Origin: Pseudomonas sp. CBZ-4
Lineage (GTDB): Bacteria > Pseudomonadota > Gammaproteobacteria > Pseudomonadales > Pseudomonadaceae
Length of the DNA: 64,000 nucleotides
Assembly (NCBI RefSeq): GCF_000346755.1
Contig: NZ_ANNV01000106.1
Location: forward strand, 1-64,000
Direction: 5' to 3'
Shown: positions 48,030 to 63,206 of the stretch, piece by piece
Layout of the letters: every line of letters begins with the position of its first letter
How positions within the stretch are numbered: position 1 is the first letter of the stretch
Made by a program: the position numbers and the translations under genes
The notes under the pieces: generated by a model
Told to the model about the DNA's origin: nothing
Seen by the model: the letters and a program-made list of their open reading frames with translations, nothing else
The model's database searches: none

Positions 48030-50555
48030 ATGAGTACCGTGCCCATGTCCTACAACAATAATGAATTGACCCTCAGCGCCCCGTTAAGCGGGCCCGTGCT
48101 GGCCCTGGGCAGCGTGCCCGACGAAGTGTTCGCCAGTGGCGCCATGGGCGACGGCATTGCCATCGACCCGCTGAACGACTGCCTGCATGCACCCTGTGAT
48201 GGGGTGATCATCCATGTCGCGCGCACCGGGCACGCGCTGACGATTCGCGCCGAGAACGGTGCCGAGGTGTTGATGCATGTGGGCATCGATACGGTGGAGT
48301 TGAACGGCGAAGGGTTTGCATTGTTGGTCAAGGACGGCGCGCGAGTGCGTGAGGGGCAGGCGCTGGTGCAGTTCGATCTGGACCGGATTGCGCGGCGATG
48401 CAAAAGCCTGGTCAGCCTGATCATTCTCACGAATGGCGAGCACTTTGAGCTACGGTCGGTGGCGGGAAAAACCGTCAAGGTCGGGGAGCCGTTGCTGCAA
48501 GTTGTGGCGCGCTCGGCAGCTTCGATTCAGGCGCCTGTGGATAACTCCACGGCCGAAGCCAGTGCCCACGTACGCATCACTCATCGGGGCGGCGTGCATG
48601 CGCGCCCGGCGGCGTTGATTCGCAAGACCGCCCAGGGTTTCAGCAGCCAGGCGCAGCTGCACTTCGCCGGCAAGTCGGCCGCGTGCGACAGCCTGATCGG
48701 CTTGCTGGGCTTGGGCATTGGCGAAGGCGACGAGGTGCGTGTCAGCTGCCGAGGCAAGGATTGCGAGGCGGCGCTGCACGCCTTGGTCGCTGCGCTGTCC
48801 GTTGCAACCGAAGATGATCATCCAGCGCCCGTTATCGTTGCTCCACGCCGCGCGAATAGCGAAGCCGGCGTGTTGCAGGGCGTCTGTGCAGCACCCGGCC
48901 TGGTGTGCGGGCCACTGGTGCGCCTGACCGGCATCGACCTGCCGCCAGACACCGGCCAGCATTCAGCCGACGAACAACTGCAACAGTTGGACGTCGCGCT
49001 GGAACAGGTGCGCAGCGAAATCCGCAGCACCCTCGCCCATGCCCGCCAGCGCAAGCACGTCGAAGAAGAAGACATCTTCGCCGCCCACCTCGCACTGCTT
49101 GAAGACCCGACACTGTTGGACGCAGCCACCCGCGCCATCGAACTGGGCAGCGCCGCCACCCACGCGTGGCGCGATACGCTCCAGGCCCAGTGCGACGTCT
49201 TGCTGGCCCTGGGCAAACCGCTGTTTGCCGAGCGCGCCAATGACCTTCGCGACCTGCAACAACGGGTGCTGCGCGCACTGCTGGGTGAAGCCTGGCACTT
49301 CGAGTTACCGGCCGGGGCGATTGTCAGCGCCCATGAACTGACCCCATCGGACTTGTTGCAGTTGAGCGCGCAACAGGCCGCTGGCATCTGCATGGCCGAA
49401 GGCGGCGCCACGTCCCACGTGGCGATCCTGGCGCGCGGCAAGGGTCTGCCCTGCGTGGTGGCGCTGGGCAGCGAAGTGCTCGACGTACCCCAGGGCCAAC
49501 GCGTGGTACTGGACGCCGCCAATGGCCGCCTGGAACTGGCCCCCAGCGCGGCGCGCCACGCCGAGGTGCACCAGATTCGCGACGCGCAGACACTGCGCCG
49601 CCAACAGCAACAGGCCCAGGCGCAACTGCCAGCCCGCACCGCCGACGGTGTGAGCATCGAAGTCGCCGCCAACGTCGCCTCCAGTAGCGAGGCCCAAGTG
49701 GCGTACGAAAACGGCGCCGATGGTGTCGGGCTTTTACGCACCGAATTCCTCTTCGTCGACCGCCGCACCGCACCGGATGAACAGGAGCAACGCCACGCCT
49801 ATCAAGCCGTGCTGGATGCCATGGGCGACAAGACGGTGATCATCCGCACCATCGACGTGGGTGGCGACAAGCAGCTCGACTATCTGCCGCTGCCGGTGGA
49901 AGCCAACCCGGTGCTGGGTTTGCGCGGGATTCGCATGGCCCAGGTGCGGCCGGAACTGCTCGATCAACAACTGCGTGCGCTGCTGCAAGTCTCGCCGCTG
50001 CAGCGTTGCCGCATCCTGCTGCCGATGGTCAGCGAAGTCGATGAGCTGCTGCAGATCCGTCAGCGCCTGGACGAACTCTGCGTCGAGCTGGAACTGACCC
50101 AGCGCCCGGAACTCGGGGTGATGATCGAAGTGCCCGCCGCCGCGCTGCTGGCCGAGCAATTGGCCAAGCACGCGGACTTCCTCTCCATCGGCACCAACGA
50201 CCTGTCCCAGTACACCCTGGCCATGGACCGCGACCACGCCGGCCTCGCCGCCCGCGTCGATGCGCTGCACCCGGCACTGCTGCGATTGATCGCCCAAACC
50301 TGCGCGGGCGCGGCCAAGCATGGGCGTTGGGTCGGCGTGTGCGGCGCCCTCGCCTCAGACCCGCTGGCCACGCCGGTGCTGATCGGCCTGGGCGTCAGCG
50401 AGCTGTCCGTAAGCCCGCCGCAGATCGGCGAAATCAAGGACCGCGTCCGCCACCTGGACGCGGCGCAATGCCGGCAACTGAGCCAGGGCCTGCTCGACCT
50501 GAGCAGCGCCAAGGCCGTGCGCCAAGCCTGTCAACACCACTGGCCGTTGAGCTGA
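48030..50555 (+). CDS. nagF: PTS multiphosphoryl protein EIIA-HPr-EI (GlcNAc)
   Basis: 841-residue fusion that passes phosphate from phosphoenolpyruvate to NagE. EIIA-Glc-type domain (about 1-150; His83 in VLMHVGIDTVEL), HPr (about 180-265; His190 in GVHARPAALIRK) and Enzyme I (about 285-835; His463 in GGATSHVAILAR, PEP site GTNDLSQYTLAMDRDH, Cys in GVCGALASD). All phosphorylated residues are present. An ATG at 48045 is an alternative start. It is paralogous to the trehalose-cluster fusion at 59.2-61.7 kb. Confidence 0.93.
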   Translation: MSTVPMSYNNNELTLSAPLSGPVLALGSVPDEVFASGAMGDGIAIDPLNDCLHAPCDGVIIHVARTGHALTIRAENGAEVLMHVGIDTVELNGEGFALLVKDGARVREGQALVQFDLDRIARRCKSLVSLIILTNGEHFELRSVAGKTVKVGEPLLQVVARSAASIQAPVDNSTAEASAHVRITHRGGVHARPAALIRKTAQGFSSQAQLHFAGKSAACDSLIGLLGLGIGEGDEVRVSCRGKDCEAALHALVAALSVATEDDHPAPVIVAPRRANSEAGVLQGVCAAPGLVCGPLVRLTGIDLPPDTGQHSADEQLQQLDVALEQVRSEIRSTLAHARQRKHVEEEDIFAAHLALLEDPTLLDAATRAIELGSAATHAWRDTLQAQCDVLLALGKPLFAERANDLRDLQQRVLRALLGEAWHFELPAGAIVSAHELTPSDLLQLSAQQAAGICMAEGGATSHVAILARGKGLPCVVALGSEVLDVPQGQRVVLDAANGRLELAPSAARHAEVHQIRDAQTLRRQQQQAQAQLPARTADGVSIEVAANVASSSEAQVAYENGADGVGLLRTEFLFVDRRTAPDEQEQRHAYQAVLDAMGDKTVIIRTIDVGGDKQLDYLPLPVEANPVLGLRGIRMAQVRPELLDQQLRALLQVSPLQRCRILLPMVSEVDELLQIRQRLDELCVELELTQRPELGVMIEVPAAALLAEQLAKHADFLSIGTNDLSQYTLAMDRDHAGLAARVDALHPALLRLIAQTCAGAAKHGRWVGVCGALASDPLATPVLIGLGVSELSVSPPQIGEIKDRVRHLDAAQCRQLSQGLLDLSSAKAVRQACQHHWPLS

Positions 50556-50582
50556 CAACAACAAGAAAAAAGGAGACACGCC

Positions 50583-52280
50583 ATGTACCAACACTTTATC
50601 GAAGGCCTGCAACGCCTCGGCCGCGCACTGATGCTGCCGATTGCGATCCTGCCCATCGCCGGCCTGCTGCTGCGCCTGGGCGATACCGATCTGCTGAACA
50701 TCGCGGTGATGCACGACGCTGGGCAGGCGATCTTCGCCAACCTGGCGCTGATCTTCGCCATCGGCATCGCCGTGGGTTTCGCCCGCGACAACAACGGCAC
50801 GGCGGGGCTGGCCGGGGCGATTGGTTACCTGGTGATGATCTCTACGCTGAAGGTGATGGATACGAGCATCAACATGGGCATGCTCGCCGGTATCGCCAGC
50901 GGCCTGATGGCGGGCGGGCTGTATAACCGCTTCAAGGACATCAAGCTGCCGGAGTACCTGGCGTTCTTTGGTGGGCGACGGTTTGTGCCGATTGTCACCG
51001 GGTTCTCGGCGGTCGGGCTGGGGGTGATCTTTGGCTTGATCTGGCCGCCGATCCAGCACGGCATCAATAGCTTCGGCGTGCTACTGATGGAAAGCGGCAG
51101 CCTCGGTGCATTCGTGTTTGGGGTATTCAACCGCCTGCTGATCGTCACCGGGCTGCACCATATCCTCAACAATATGGCGTGGTTTGTGTTTGGCAGCTTT
51201 ACCGATCCGCTGACTGACGCAGTAGTGACCGGCGACCTGACGCGCTACTTCGCCGGCGACCCGAAAGGCGGCCAGTTCATGACCGGCATGTTCCCGGTGA
51301 TGCTCTTCGGCCTGCCCGCGGCGTGCCTGGCGATGTACCGCAACGCACTGCCGGAGCGGCGCAAAGTGATGGGCGGGATTTTCCTGTCGATGGCGCTGAC
51401 CTCGTTCTTGACCGGGGTGACTGAGCCGATTGAATTTGCATTCATGTTTCTCGCGCCGTTCCTGTACTTGATCCATGCGCTGCTCACCGGGTTGTCGATG
51501 GCGGTGACCAATCTGCTGGATATCCACCTGGGGTTTACCTTCTCCGGCGGGTTTATCGACATGGTGCTGGGTTGGGGCAAGTCCACCAACGGCTGGTTGG
51601 TGTTCCCGGTGGGGTTGGCGTATGCGCTGATTTACTACAGCGTGTTCAGCTACTGCATTCGCCGGTTCAATCTGAAGACACCGGGTCGCGAGGATGTCCA
51701 GGTGCTGCAGGCTGAGGTGATGACGGATAACCAGCGGGCCAGCGCGTATATCCGCGCATTGGGCGGTGCTTCGAATCTGTTGAGTGTGGGCGCGTGCACG
51801 ACGCGCCTGCGCCTGGACATGGTGGATCGCAACAAGGCGGTGGATGCGGAGTTGAAAGCGCTGGGCGCCATGGCCGTGGTTCGACCGGGCAATGGCGGCA
51901 GTTTGCAGGTCGTGGTCGGGCCGATGGCCGATAGCATTGCCGATGAGATTCGCTTGGCGATGCCTTCGTTTGTTGCGAGTGCGCCGGTAACGGTTGCGCC
52001 TGTGGATAAGCCGGTCGTCGTGAATGTGCAGGAAGCCGAGAAGTGGCTGGATGCCTTGGGTGGCCGGGCGAATGTGCGGCAGCTGGAAGCGGTGGCGATG
52101 ACACGGTTGCGGGTGGAGTTGGGGGATGATTCGGTGGTGTCCGAAGCTGACCTGACTGCACTGGGTTGCCAAGGTGTGAGCCAACTGGACAGCGGTGTTT
52201 GGCACCTGTTGATTGGTGTCAAAGCCACTGGATTGGGTGAGGCGTTGGAGCGGTTAGTTGCTCGCTCAGTCGACGCCTGA
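50583..52280 (+). CDS. nagE: PTS N-acetylglucosamine permease EIICB with extra EIIB-like domain
   Basis: 565 residues: EIIC membrane domain (about 1-360; IAILPIAGLLLRLGD, GLHHILNNMAWF, TGVTEPIEFAFMFLAP), EIIB (about 383-460) with the phosphorylated cysteine Cys405 in GACTTRLRL, and a second EIIB-like module (about 485-560) in which the equivalent position is Ala505 (AVAMTRLRV). It imports GlcNAc as the 6-phosphate. The ribosome site AAGGAG precedes the ATG. Last gene of the nag operon. Confidence 0.93.
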   Translation: MYQHFIEGLQRLGRALMLPIAILPIAGLLLRLGDTDLLNIAVMHDAGQAIFANLALIFAIGIAVGFARDNNGTAGLAGAIGYLVMISTLKVMDTSINMGMLAGIASGLMAGGLYNRFKDIKLPEYLAFFGGRRFVPIVTGFSAVGLGVIFGLIWPPIQHGINSFGVLLMESGSLGAFVFGVFNRLLIVTGLHHILNNMAWFVFGSFTDPLTDAVVTGDLTRYFAGDPKGGQFMTGMFPVMLFGLPAACLAMYRNALPERRKVMGGIFLSMALTSFLTGVTEPIEFAFMFLAPFLYLIHALLTGLSMAVTNLLDIHLGFTFSGGFIDMVLGWGKSTNGWLVFPVGLAYALIYYSVFSYCIRRFNLKTPGREDVQVLQAEVMTDNQRASAYIRALGGASNLLSVGACTTRLRLDMVDRNKAVDAELKALGAMAVVRPGNGGSLQVVVGPMADSIADEIRLAMPSFVASAPVTVAPVDKPVVVNVQEAEKWLDALGGRANVRQLEAVAMTRLRVELGDDSVVSEADLTALGCQGVSQLDSGVWHLLIGVKATGLGEALERLVARSVDA

Positions 52281-52308
52281 TCGGCCGAATACCGTCTCAG
52301 AGGAATAA

Positions 52309-52339
52309 AAAGCCGCTGTGCTTCCAGCCCAACGGCTTT
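52309..52339. terminator. Possible nag operon terminator
   Basis: AAAGCCG pairs with CGGCTTT across a 17-base loop, 28 bases past nagE; flanked by an A-run and TTCC. It can act for either strand. Confidence 0.5.
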
Positions 52340-52363
52340 CCTTCTGGTCAGTCAACCAAACGT

Positions 52364-52645
52364 TCAGGACGTTTTTTCAATGGTCCACTGGCCCGAAGAC
52401 TGCTGCCCCTCCTGCCCCGCCACAAAGTGATAAAAACCAACCTGCAAATTGTTCACCGTAATTTGAACAGTGCCATCGCCATGAGGTTTTTTGCTTGCAA
52501 GCAAAATTCTATCGCTTTTAATCGTTACCTCCTCCTCTGTCCCAACCGCTCCTGACACGGTAATGGTGAGTTCGGGTGCATCTGTCTGGCTTCCGGGAGG
52601 GTAAGCGGTACCGCCGTGAGAGACTCTATCGATTTTTAAGGCCAT
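52364..52645 (-). CDS. Small orphan protein of unknown function
   Basis: 93 residues, no signal peptide, no membrane helix. Beta-rich pattern (APELTITVSGAVGTEEEVTI, GTVQITVNNLQVGFYHFVAG, SGQWTIEKTS) suggests a small beta-sandwich. AAGGAG lies eight bases before the ATG and a TTGACA-like -35 lies further upstream, so it looks expressed. Base composition is near 50% GC by eye, clearly below its neighbours, and the ATTAA/AAATT-rich codons suggest recent acquisition. I do not recognise the family. Confidence 0.65.
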   Translation of the reverse strand: MALKIDRVSHGGTAYPPGSQTDAPELTITVSGAVGTEEEVTIKSDRILLASKKPHGDGTVQITVNNLQVGFYHFVAGQEGQQSSGQWTIEKTS

Positions 52646-52798
52646 GTTTCTTCTCCTTGAACACTCAAATGAGGCTCAATTGAATATTCATTGGCCGAAA
52701 ACCGTAACTGTCAAATCTTACAGGTCGATCACTTTGACGACGAAAGGCAACCCAGACGACTTATCGGAAATGATGGCGATGACGCCCTCACCGCCAAC
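52646..52798. other. AT-richer gene-free stretch
   Basis: Upstream region of the orphan gene. It holds TTGACA on the minus strand (52709-52714) and no open frame with coding character. Composition matches the orphan gene rather than the flanking core genes. Confidence 0.5.
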
Positions 52799-52833
52799 AA
52801 AAAACCCGCTGGCCAAACTGGCCCAGCGGGTTT
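52799..52833 (-). terminator. Terminator of the purL-NIF3-like operon
   Basis: Minus-strand AACCCGCTGGGCC-AGTTT-GGCCAGCGGGTT followed by a T-run. It lies 22 bases past the NIF3-like stop codon. Confidence 0.9.
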
Positions 52834-52854
52834 CTTGTTTTTGCAGTGTACGAA

Positions 52855-53166
52855 TCAGAAATCCGCCAACTGCCACACTTCATAAGCCGGTGTCTCATAC
52901 GGGTGGCTGAGTTTCAAAGCAGCCACGACAGCCACGATCAATTCATCCGCCACCACCAGCTCCACCTTCCACTCTTCAACCACTTCAACCTGGCCCACCT
53001 GCCCGATAAACGGCTGGCTGCCGTCCATCGCGCGGAATTGGCCCTGGCCCAGCACTTGCCAGGCGCAGCTGTCGTAGTTGCCGATGCGCCCGCCGCCAGC
53101 TGCGAAGACGGCGGTTTTCACCGTCTCAACAAAGCTGTCGGGCACAAAGAAGGCGAGCTTGTACAC
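52855..53166 (-). CDS. NIF3/YqfO C-terminal-like protein
   Basis: 103 residues beginning MYKLAFFVPDSFVETVKTAV, with GGGRIGNYDSCAW and the terminal ALKLSHPYETPAYEVW. This is the CutA-like insert domain of NIF3/YqfO proteins as a stand-alone protein. It may bind metal or small ligands; function is unknown. It begins four bases after purL ends and shares its terminator, so co-transcription is near certain. Confidence 0.88.
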   Translation of the reverse strand: MYKLAFFVPDSFVETVKTAVFAAGGGRIGNYDSCAWQVLGQGQFRAMDGSQPFIGQVGQVEVVEEWKVELVVADELIVAVVAALKLSHPYETPAYEVWQLADF

Positions 53167-53170
53167 CGTC

Positions 53171-57067
<3,897 letters not shown>

Positions 57068-57109
57068 CTTCGGGACAGCCTCGGGAAGGGGTGTGCTTTG
57101 AGGCCGTGC

Positions 57110-57115
57110 ATTCTA
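57110..57115 (-). promoter_or_regulatory. Candidate -10 of purL
   Basis: Minus-strand TAGAAT 43 bases before the purL start; no convincing -35. The rest of the 286-base divergent region up to mltF shows no open frame I would trust. Confidence 0.45.
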
Positions 57116-57116
57116 G

Positions 57117-58814
<1,698 letters not shown>

Positions 58815-58831
58815 GAACACCACAAAACCCG

Positions 58832-58921
58832 TGTGGGAGCTGGCTTGCCTGCGATAGCGGTGGGGCAGTCGCCACATGAGCTGTCTGATCCACCGCTATC
58901 GCGGGCAAGCCCGCTCCCACA
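58832..58921. repeat. REPIN after mltF
   Basis: GTGGGAGCTGGCTTGCCTGC faces GCGGGCAAGCCCGCTCCCAC; the two arms are not identical (CTGGCTTGCC versus GCGGGCTTGCC type). It lies between convergent genes. Confidence 0.88.
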
Positions 58922-58939
58922 GTTTGATCTGCATTTGGT

Positions 58940-59218
58940 TTAGAGGCCGGTGAGCAGATGCAACACGCCGCCCGTCAACACCATCACCCCCGGCACACCG
59001 GCCGCCTTCAAAGCCTGCTCGTCCAATCGAGTTGCATCCTGCAACTGCACCCTCACCCGCGTCAGCGCCACGCGCTGCTGCGACTTGAGGTTCTCCGCGC
59101 CACCCAATGCCTTCACCACCTCAGCCGACAACAACCCCGGCGCTGCCACCGTCTCGGCCACCAGATCCGGGGTCAGGGCCTTCCAGAACGCCCGCTGCAA
59201 TTTCTCGAACATGCTCAA
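58940..59218 (-). CDS. Stand-alone EIIB-like PTS protein lacking the active cysteine
   Basis: 92 residues, one glucose-type EIIB domain (VVKALGGAENLKSQQRVALT, then RVRVQL). The phosphorylated Cys of DACxTRLRV is Ala51 here. Its start overlaps the end of the EIIA-HPr-EI gene by four bases (translational coupling). A catalytic EIIB role is excluded by the missing residue; a regulatory or scaffolding role with EIIA is possible. The domain resembles the second, also Cys-less, module of NagE. Confidence 0.82.
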   Translation of the reverse strand: MSMFEKLQRAFWKALTPDLVAETVAAPGLLSAEVVKALGGAENLKSQQRVALTRVRVQLQDATRLDEQALKAAGVPGVMVLTGGVLHLLTGL

Positions 59219-61731
59219 AGCTCCACGACAGGTGAGGTTTCAACGGTAGCCGCGTGATACTGGCGCAATGCTTCACGCACGTGCGCGGCTTCTTCCAGGC
59301 CCAGCACCTGGCGGGCGATGATCTGGCAGTCGGCCAGGTCCAGCTCGCGCACGGTGGCCTTGATGGTGGGGATCAACGGCACGCTGACCGACAACTCATC
59401 CACCCCCAGCCCGAGCAACACCGGCACCGCCAGCGCTTCGGAGGCCAACGCGCCACACACACCGACCCACTTGCCATGGGCATGGGCGGCCTTGACCGTG
59501 GTGGCGATCAGGCGCAGCACCGCCGGGTGAAAGCTGTCGGCCTGGCTGGCCAGGCGCGGATGGTCGCGGTCCATCGCCAGGGTGTATTGGGTCAGGTCAT
59601 TGGTGCCGATGGAGAAGAAATCCACATGGGGCGCGAACACATCCGCCATCAGGGCGGCGGACGGGACTTCGATCATGATGCCCAGCTTGGGCAGCTCGGT
59701 GAGCCCGAGCGCCAGCGCTTCCTCCTGAAGAATAGCGCGGGCCTGGTGCAGCTCGGACAGCAGGCTGACCATCGGCAACATGATGTGCAGGCGCGCAAAA
59801 CCGGCGCTGGCGAGGATCGCGCGGAACTGTTCGCGCAACAGTTGCGGGCGCTCCAGGCACAGGCGAATGCCGCGCAGGCCAAGGAAGGGGTTGGTCTCGG
59901 CGTCCATCGGCACATAGGCCAGCGGCTTGTCGCCGCCGACGTCCAGGGTGCGCACCACCAAGTTGCGTTCGCTGCCCAAGGCACGGGCGATATCGGTGTA
60001 GGTGGCCGCTTGTTCTTCGGGGCTTGGCGCGCGGTTGCGGTCCAGGTAGAGGAATTCGGACCGCAGCAGGCCGACGCCCTCGCCGCCCAACGTCAACGAC
60101 TGCTCGACCTCTTGCAGCGAGGCGACGTTGGCGCTGACGTCGACGTGATGACCATCGCGGGTCGTCGCCGGCAAAGCAGCCTGCGCTACTTCTGTTTGTC
60201 GGCGCAGCACCTGCTGTTTGCGTGCCGCGTCCAGTTGTTCGATTTCGGCCAGGTCCGGGTCCAGGTGCAATTCGCCTTTGTCGGCATCCAGCAGCACTTG
60301 CTTGCCATTGACCAGTGCCAACACCTGCACCGGCACGCCGCAAATCGCCGGCAAGCCCAGGGCGCGGGCGAGGATCGCAACATGGCTGGTCGCCCCGCCA
60401 CCAACGGTGACAAACCCCAACACCTTGCGCGTATCGAGGCTGGCAGTTTGCGACGGCGTGAGTTGTTCGGCGATCAGGATCGCCCGCTCCGGCAAGTCCC
60501 AGGCGCGGTCCTGAATGCCGAGGATCAGTTTGAGCACGCGCTGGCCGATATCGGCCAAGTCCGCCGCACGTTCGGCGATCAGCGCATTGCCCAGGCCCTG
60601 GAACAGCTTGACGGTGGCGAGGGTGGCGCTGTTCCAGGCAAAGGCGGCGCTCTTGCCTTGCGCCAGCAGGTTGTGGGCGTGTTCCAGCAGGGTCGGGTCT
60701 TCGAGCAATTCCTGGTGGGCGCGGAAAATCTGCGCCTGGGCGCTGCCGCTGGCCTTGTCTTGCAAGGTTTGCAGCGCTTCGCTTGCCGCCAGCAAACCGC
60801 GCTGTAAAGCGCCACGCTCGGCCGCTTCACCGCTGCCCAGCTCCGTGATGTTCAACGCGGGCTCGGTCACTTGCACCACTTGGCCAAACGCCGAGCCCGG
60901 CGATGCACACACGCCGCGCAATAACGTCGACGACAACACAGGTTCAATCACTTCAGCCGGTGCCGCGACCGTCTCGCCGCAACCTTCAGCCAACAACGCC
61001 ACCAATGCCTTGATCGCAGCCTCGGCGTCCGCCCCCGCTGCGCTCACTTGCAAGGTGTCGCCGTGCACGGTCTGCAGCGCCATGATCGCCACCAGCGACT
61101 TGGCATTGGCACTCTGGGTTTGCTTGTGCAGGTAGATGCTCGCGTTGAACCCCTTGGCCGCCTGGGCCAGCACCGCGGCCGGACGTGCGTGCAGGCCGTT
61201 GGCGTTGGGCAAGGTCAGCGGCTTGGAGAACAGCGCATCGCCCTCCTCCTCATCCCCTGCGTCAACCGGCGCGCCTGGGGATAAGTGCATCAGCGGCTGG
61301 CCCACTTCGACCAGACCGTTCGCCAGCAAGGTAAACGGCTCGCCGCTGACCACCAGCATCAGCGTCAGCAAACTGCGGGCATGCAGCGCCACGTAGTCGG
61401 CATCGAATTCGATCAACGCCTGCCCGGCTTCCACCTGCTGGCCTTCCTGCACCAAGCGGGTGAAGCCTTTGCCGGCGAGGGTCACGGTGTCCAGGCCGAT
61501 ATGCAGCAGCACCTGCACACCGTGCTCGTTGGTGATGCTGACGGCATGCCCACTGTCCTGGATATTGCTGATCACCCCGGCCAACGGCGCGCAAAGCGTC
61601 TGCGAGGTCGGGTCGAGGCACAGGCCGTCGCCGATCAGGCGGCTGGAGAATACCGGGTCGGGCACCGAGTCCAGCGCCAGCAGCACACCGGACAGCGGTG
61701 CCAGCAGTTCCAGGGGTTGAGTTGTGGTCAT
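59215..61731 (-). CDS. PTS multiphosphoryl protein EIIA-HPr-EI (trehalose cluster)
   Basis: 838-residue fusion with EIIA-Glc-type domain (His77 in LLHIGLDTVTL), HPr (His181 in GLHARPAAVLAQ) and Enzyme I (His450 in GGGATSHVAILAR; GTNDLTQYTLAMDRDHP; GVCGALASE). All phosphate carriers are intact. It lies in one minus-strand series after a trehalose-6-P hydrolase and a maltoporin-like gene, so it most likely energises a trehalose EIIBC encoded beyond the window. Same architecture as NagF with moderate similarity. Confidence 0.92.
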   Translation of the reverse strand: MTTTQPLELLAPLSGVLLALDSVPDPVFSSRLIGDGLCLDPTSQTLCAPLAGVISNIQDSGHAVSITNEHGVQVLLHIGLDTVTLAGKGFTRLVQEGQQVEAGQALIEFDADYVALHARSLLTLMLVVSGEPFTLLANGLVEVGQPLMHLSPGAPVDAGDEEEGDALFSKPLTLPNANGLHARPAAVLAQAAKGFNASIYLHKQTQSANAKSLVAIMALQTVHGDTLQVSAAGADAEAAIKALVALLAEGCGETVAAPAEVIEPVLSSTLLRGVCASPGSAFGQVVQVTEPALNITELGSGEAAERGALQRGLLAASEALQTLQDKASGSAQAQIFRAHQELLEDPTLLEHAHNLLAQGKSAAFAWNSATLATVKLFQGLGNALIAERAADLADIGQRVLKLILGIQDRAWDLPERAILIAEQLTPSQTASLDTRKVLGFVTVGGGATSHVAILARALGLPAICGVPVQVLALVNGKQVLLDADKGELHLDPDLAEIEQLDAARKQQVLRRQTEVAQAALPATTRDGHHVDVSANVASLQEVEQSLTLGGEGVGLLRSEFLYLDRNRAPSPEEQAATYTDIARALGSERNLVVRTLDVGGDKPLAYVPMDAETNPFLGLRGIRLCLERPQLLREQFRAILASAGFARLHIMLPMVSLLSELHQARAILQEEALALGLTELPKLGIMIEVPSAALMADVFAPHVDFFSIGTNDLTQYTLAMDRDHPRLASQADSFHPAVLRLIATTVKAAHAHGKWVGVCGALASEALAVPVLLGLGVDELSVSVPLIPTIKATVRELDLADCQIIARQVLGLEEAAHVREALRQYHAATVETSPVVEL

Positions 61732-61801
61732 GACTTCACCTGTTGTTTTGTTCTGTAAACATCATTGGGTGGAAACATATTTCAGATTCAGCGAGGGCCC
61801 C

Positions 61802-61891
61802 TGTGGGAGCCGGGCTTGCCCGCGATAGCGGTACATCAGACAAAACACTGCTGGCTGACACACCGCCATCGCGGGCAAGCCCGCTCCCACA
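61802..61891. repeat. REPIN upstream of the PTS fusion
   Basis: GTGGGAGCCGGGCTTGCCCGC faces GCGGGCAAGCCCGCTCCCAC over a 50-base spacer. It lies within the trehalose gene series, between porin and PTS gene, and so would be transcribed in the mRNA. Confidence 0.88.
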
Positions 61892-61916
61892 TAAAGCTCA
61901 TCCACTTGAGTCCGCG

Positions 61917-63206
<1,290 letters not shown>

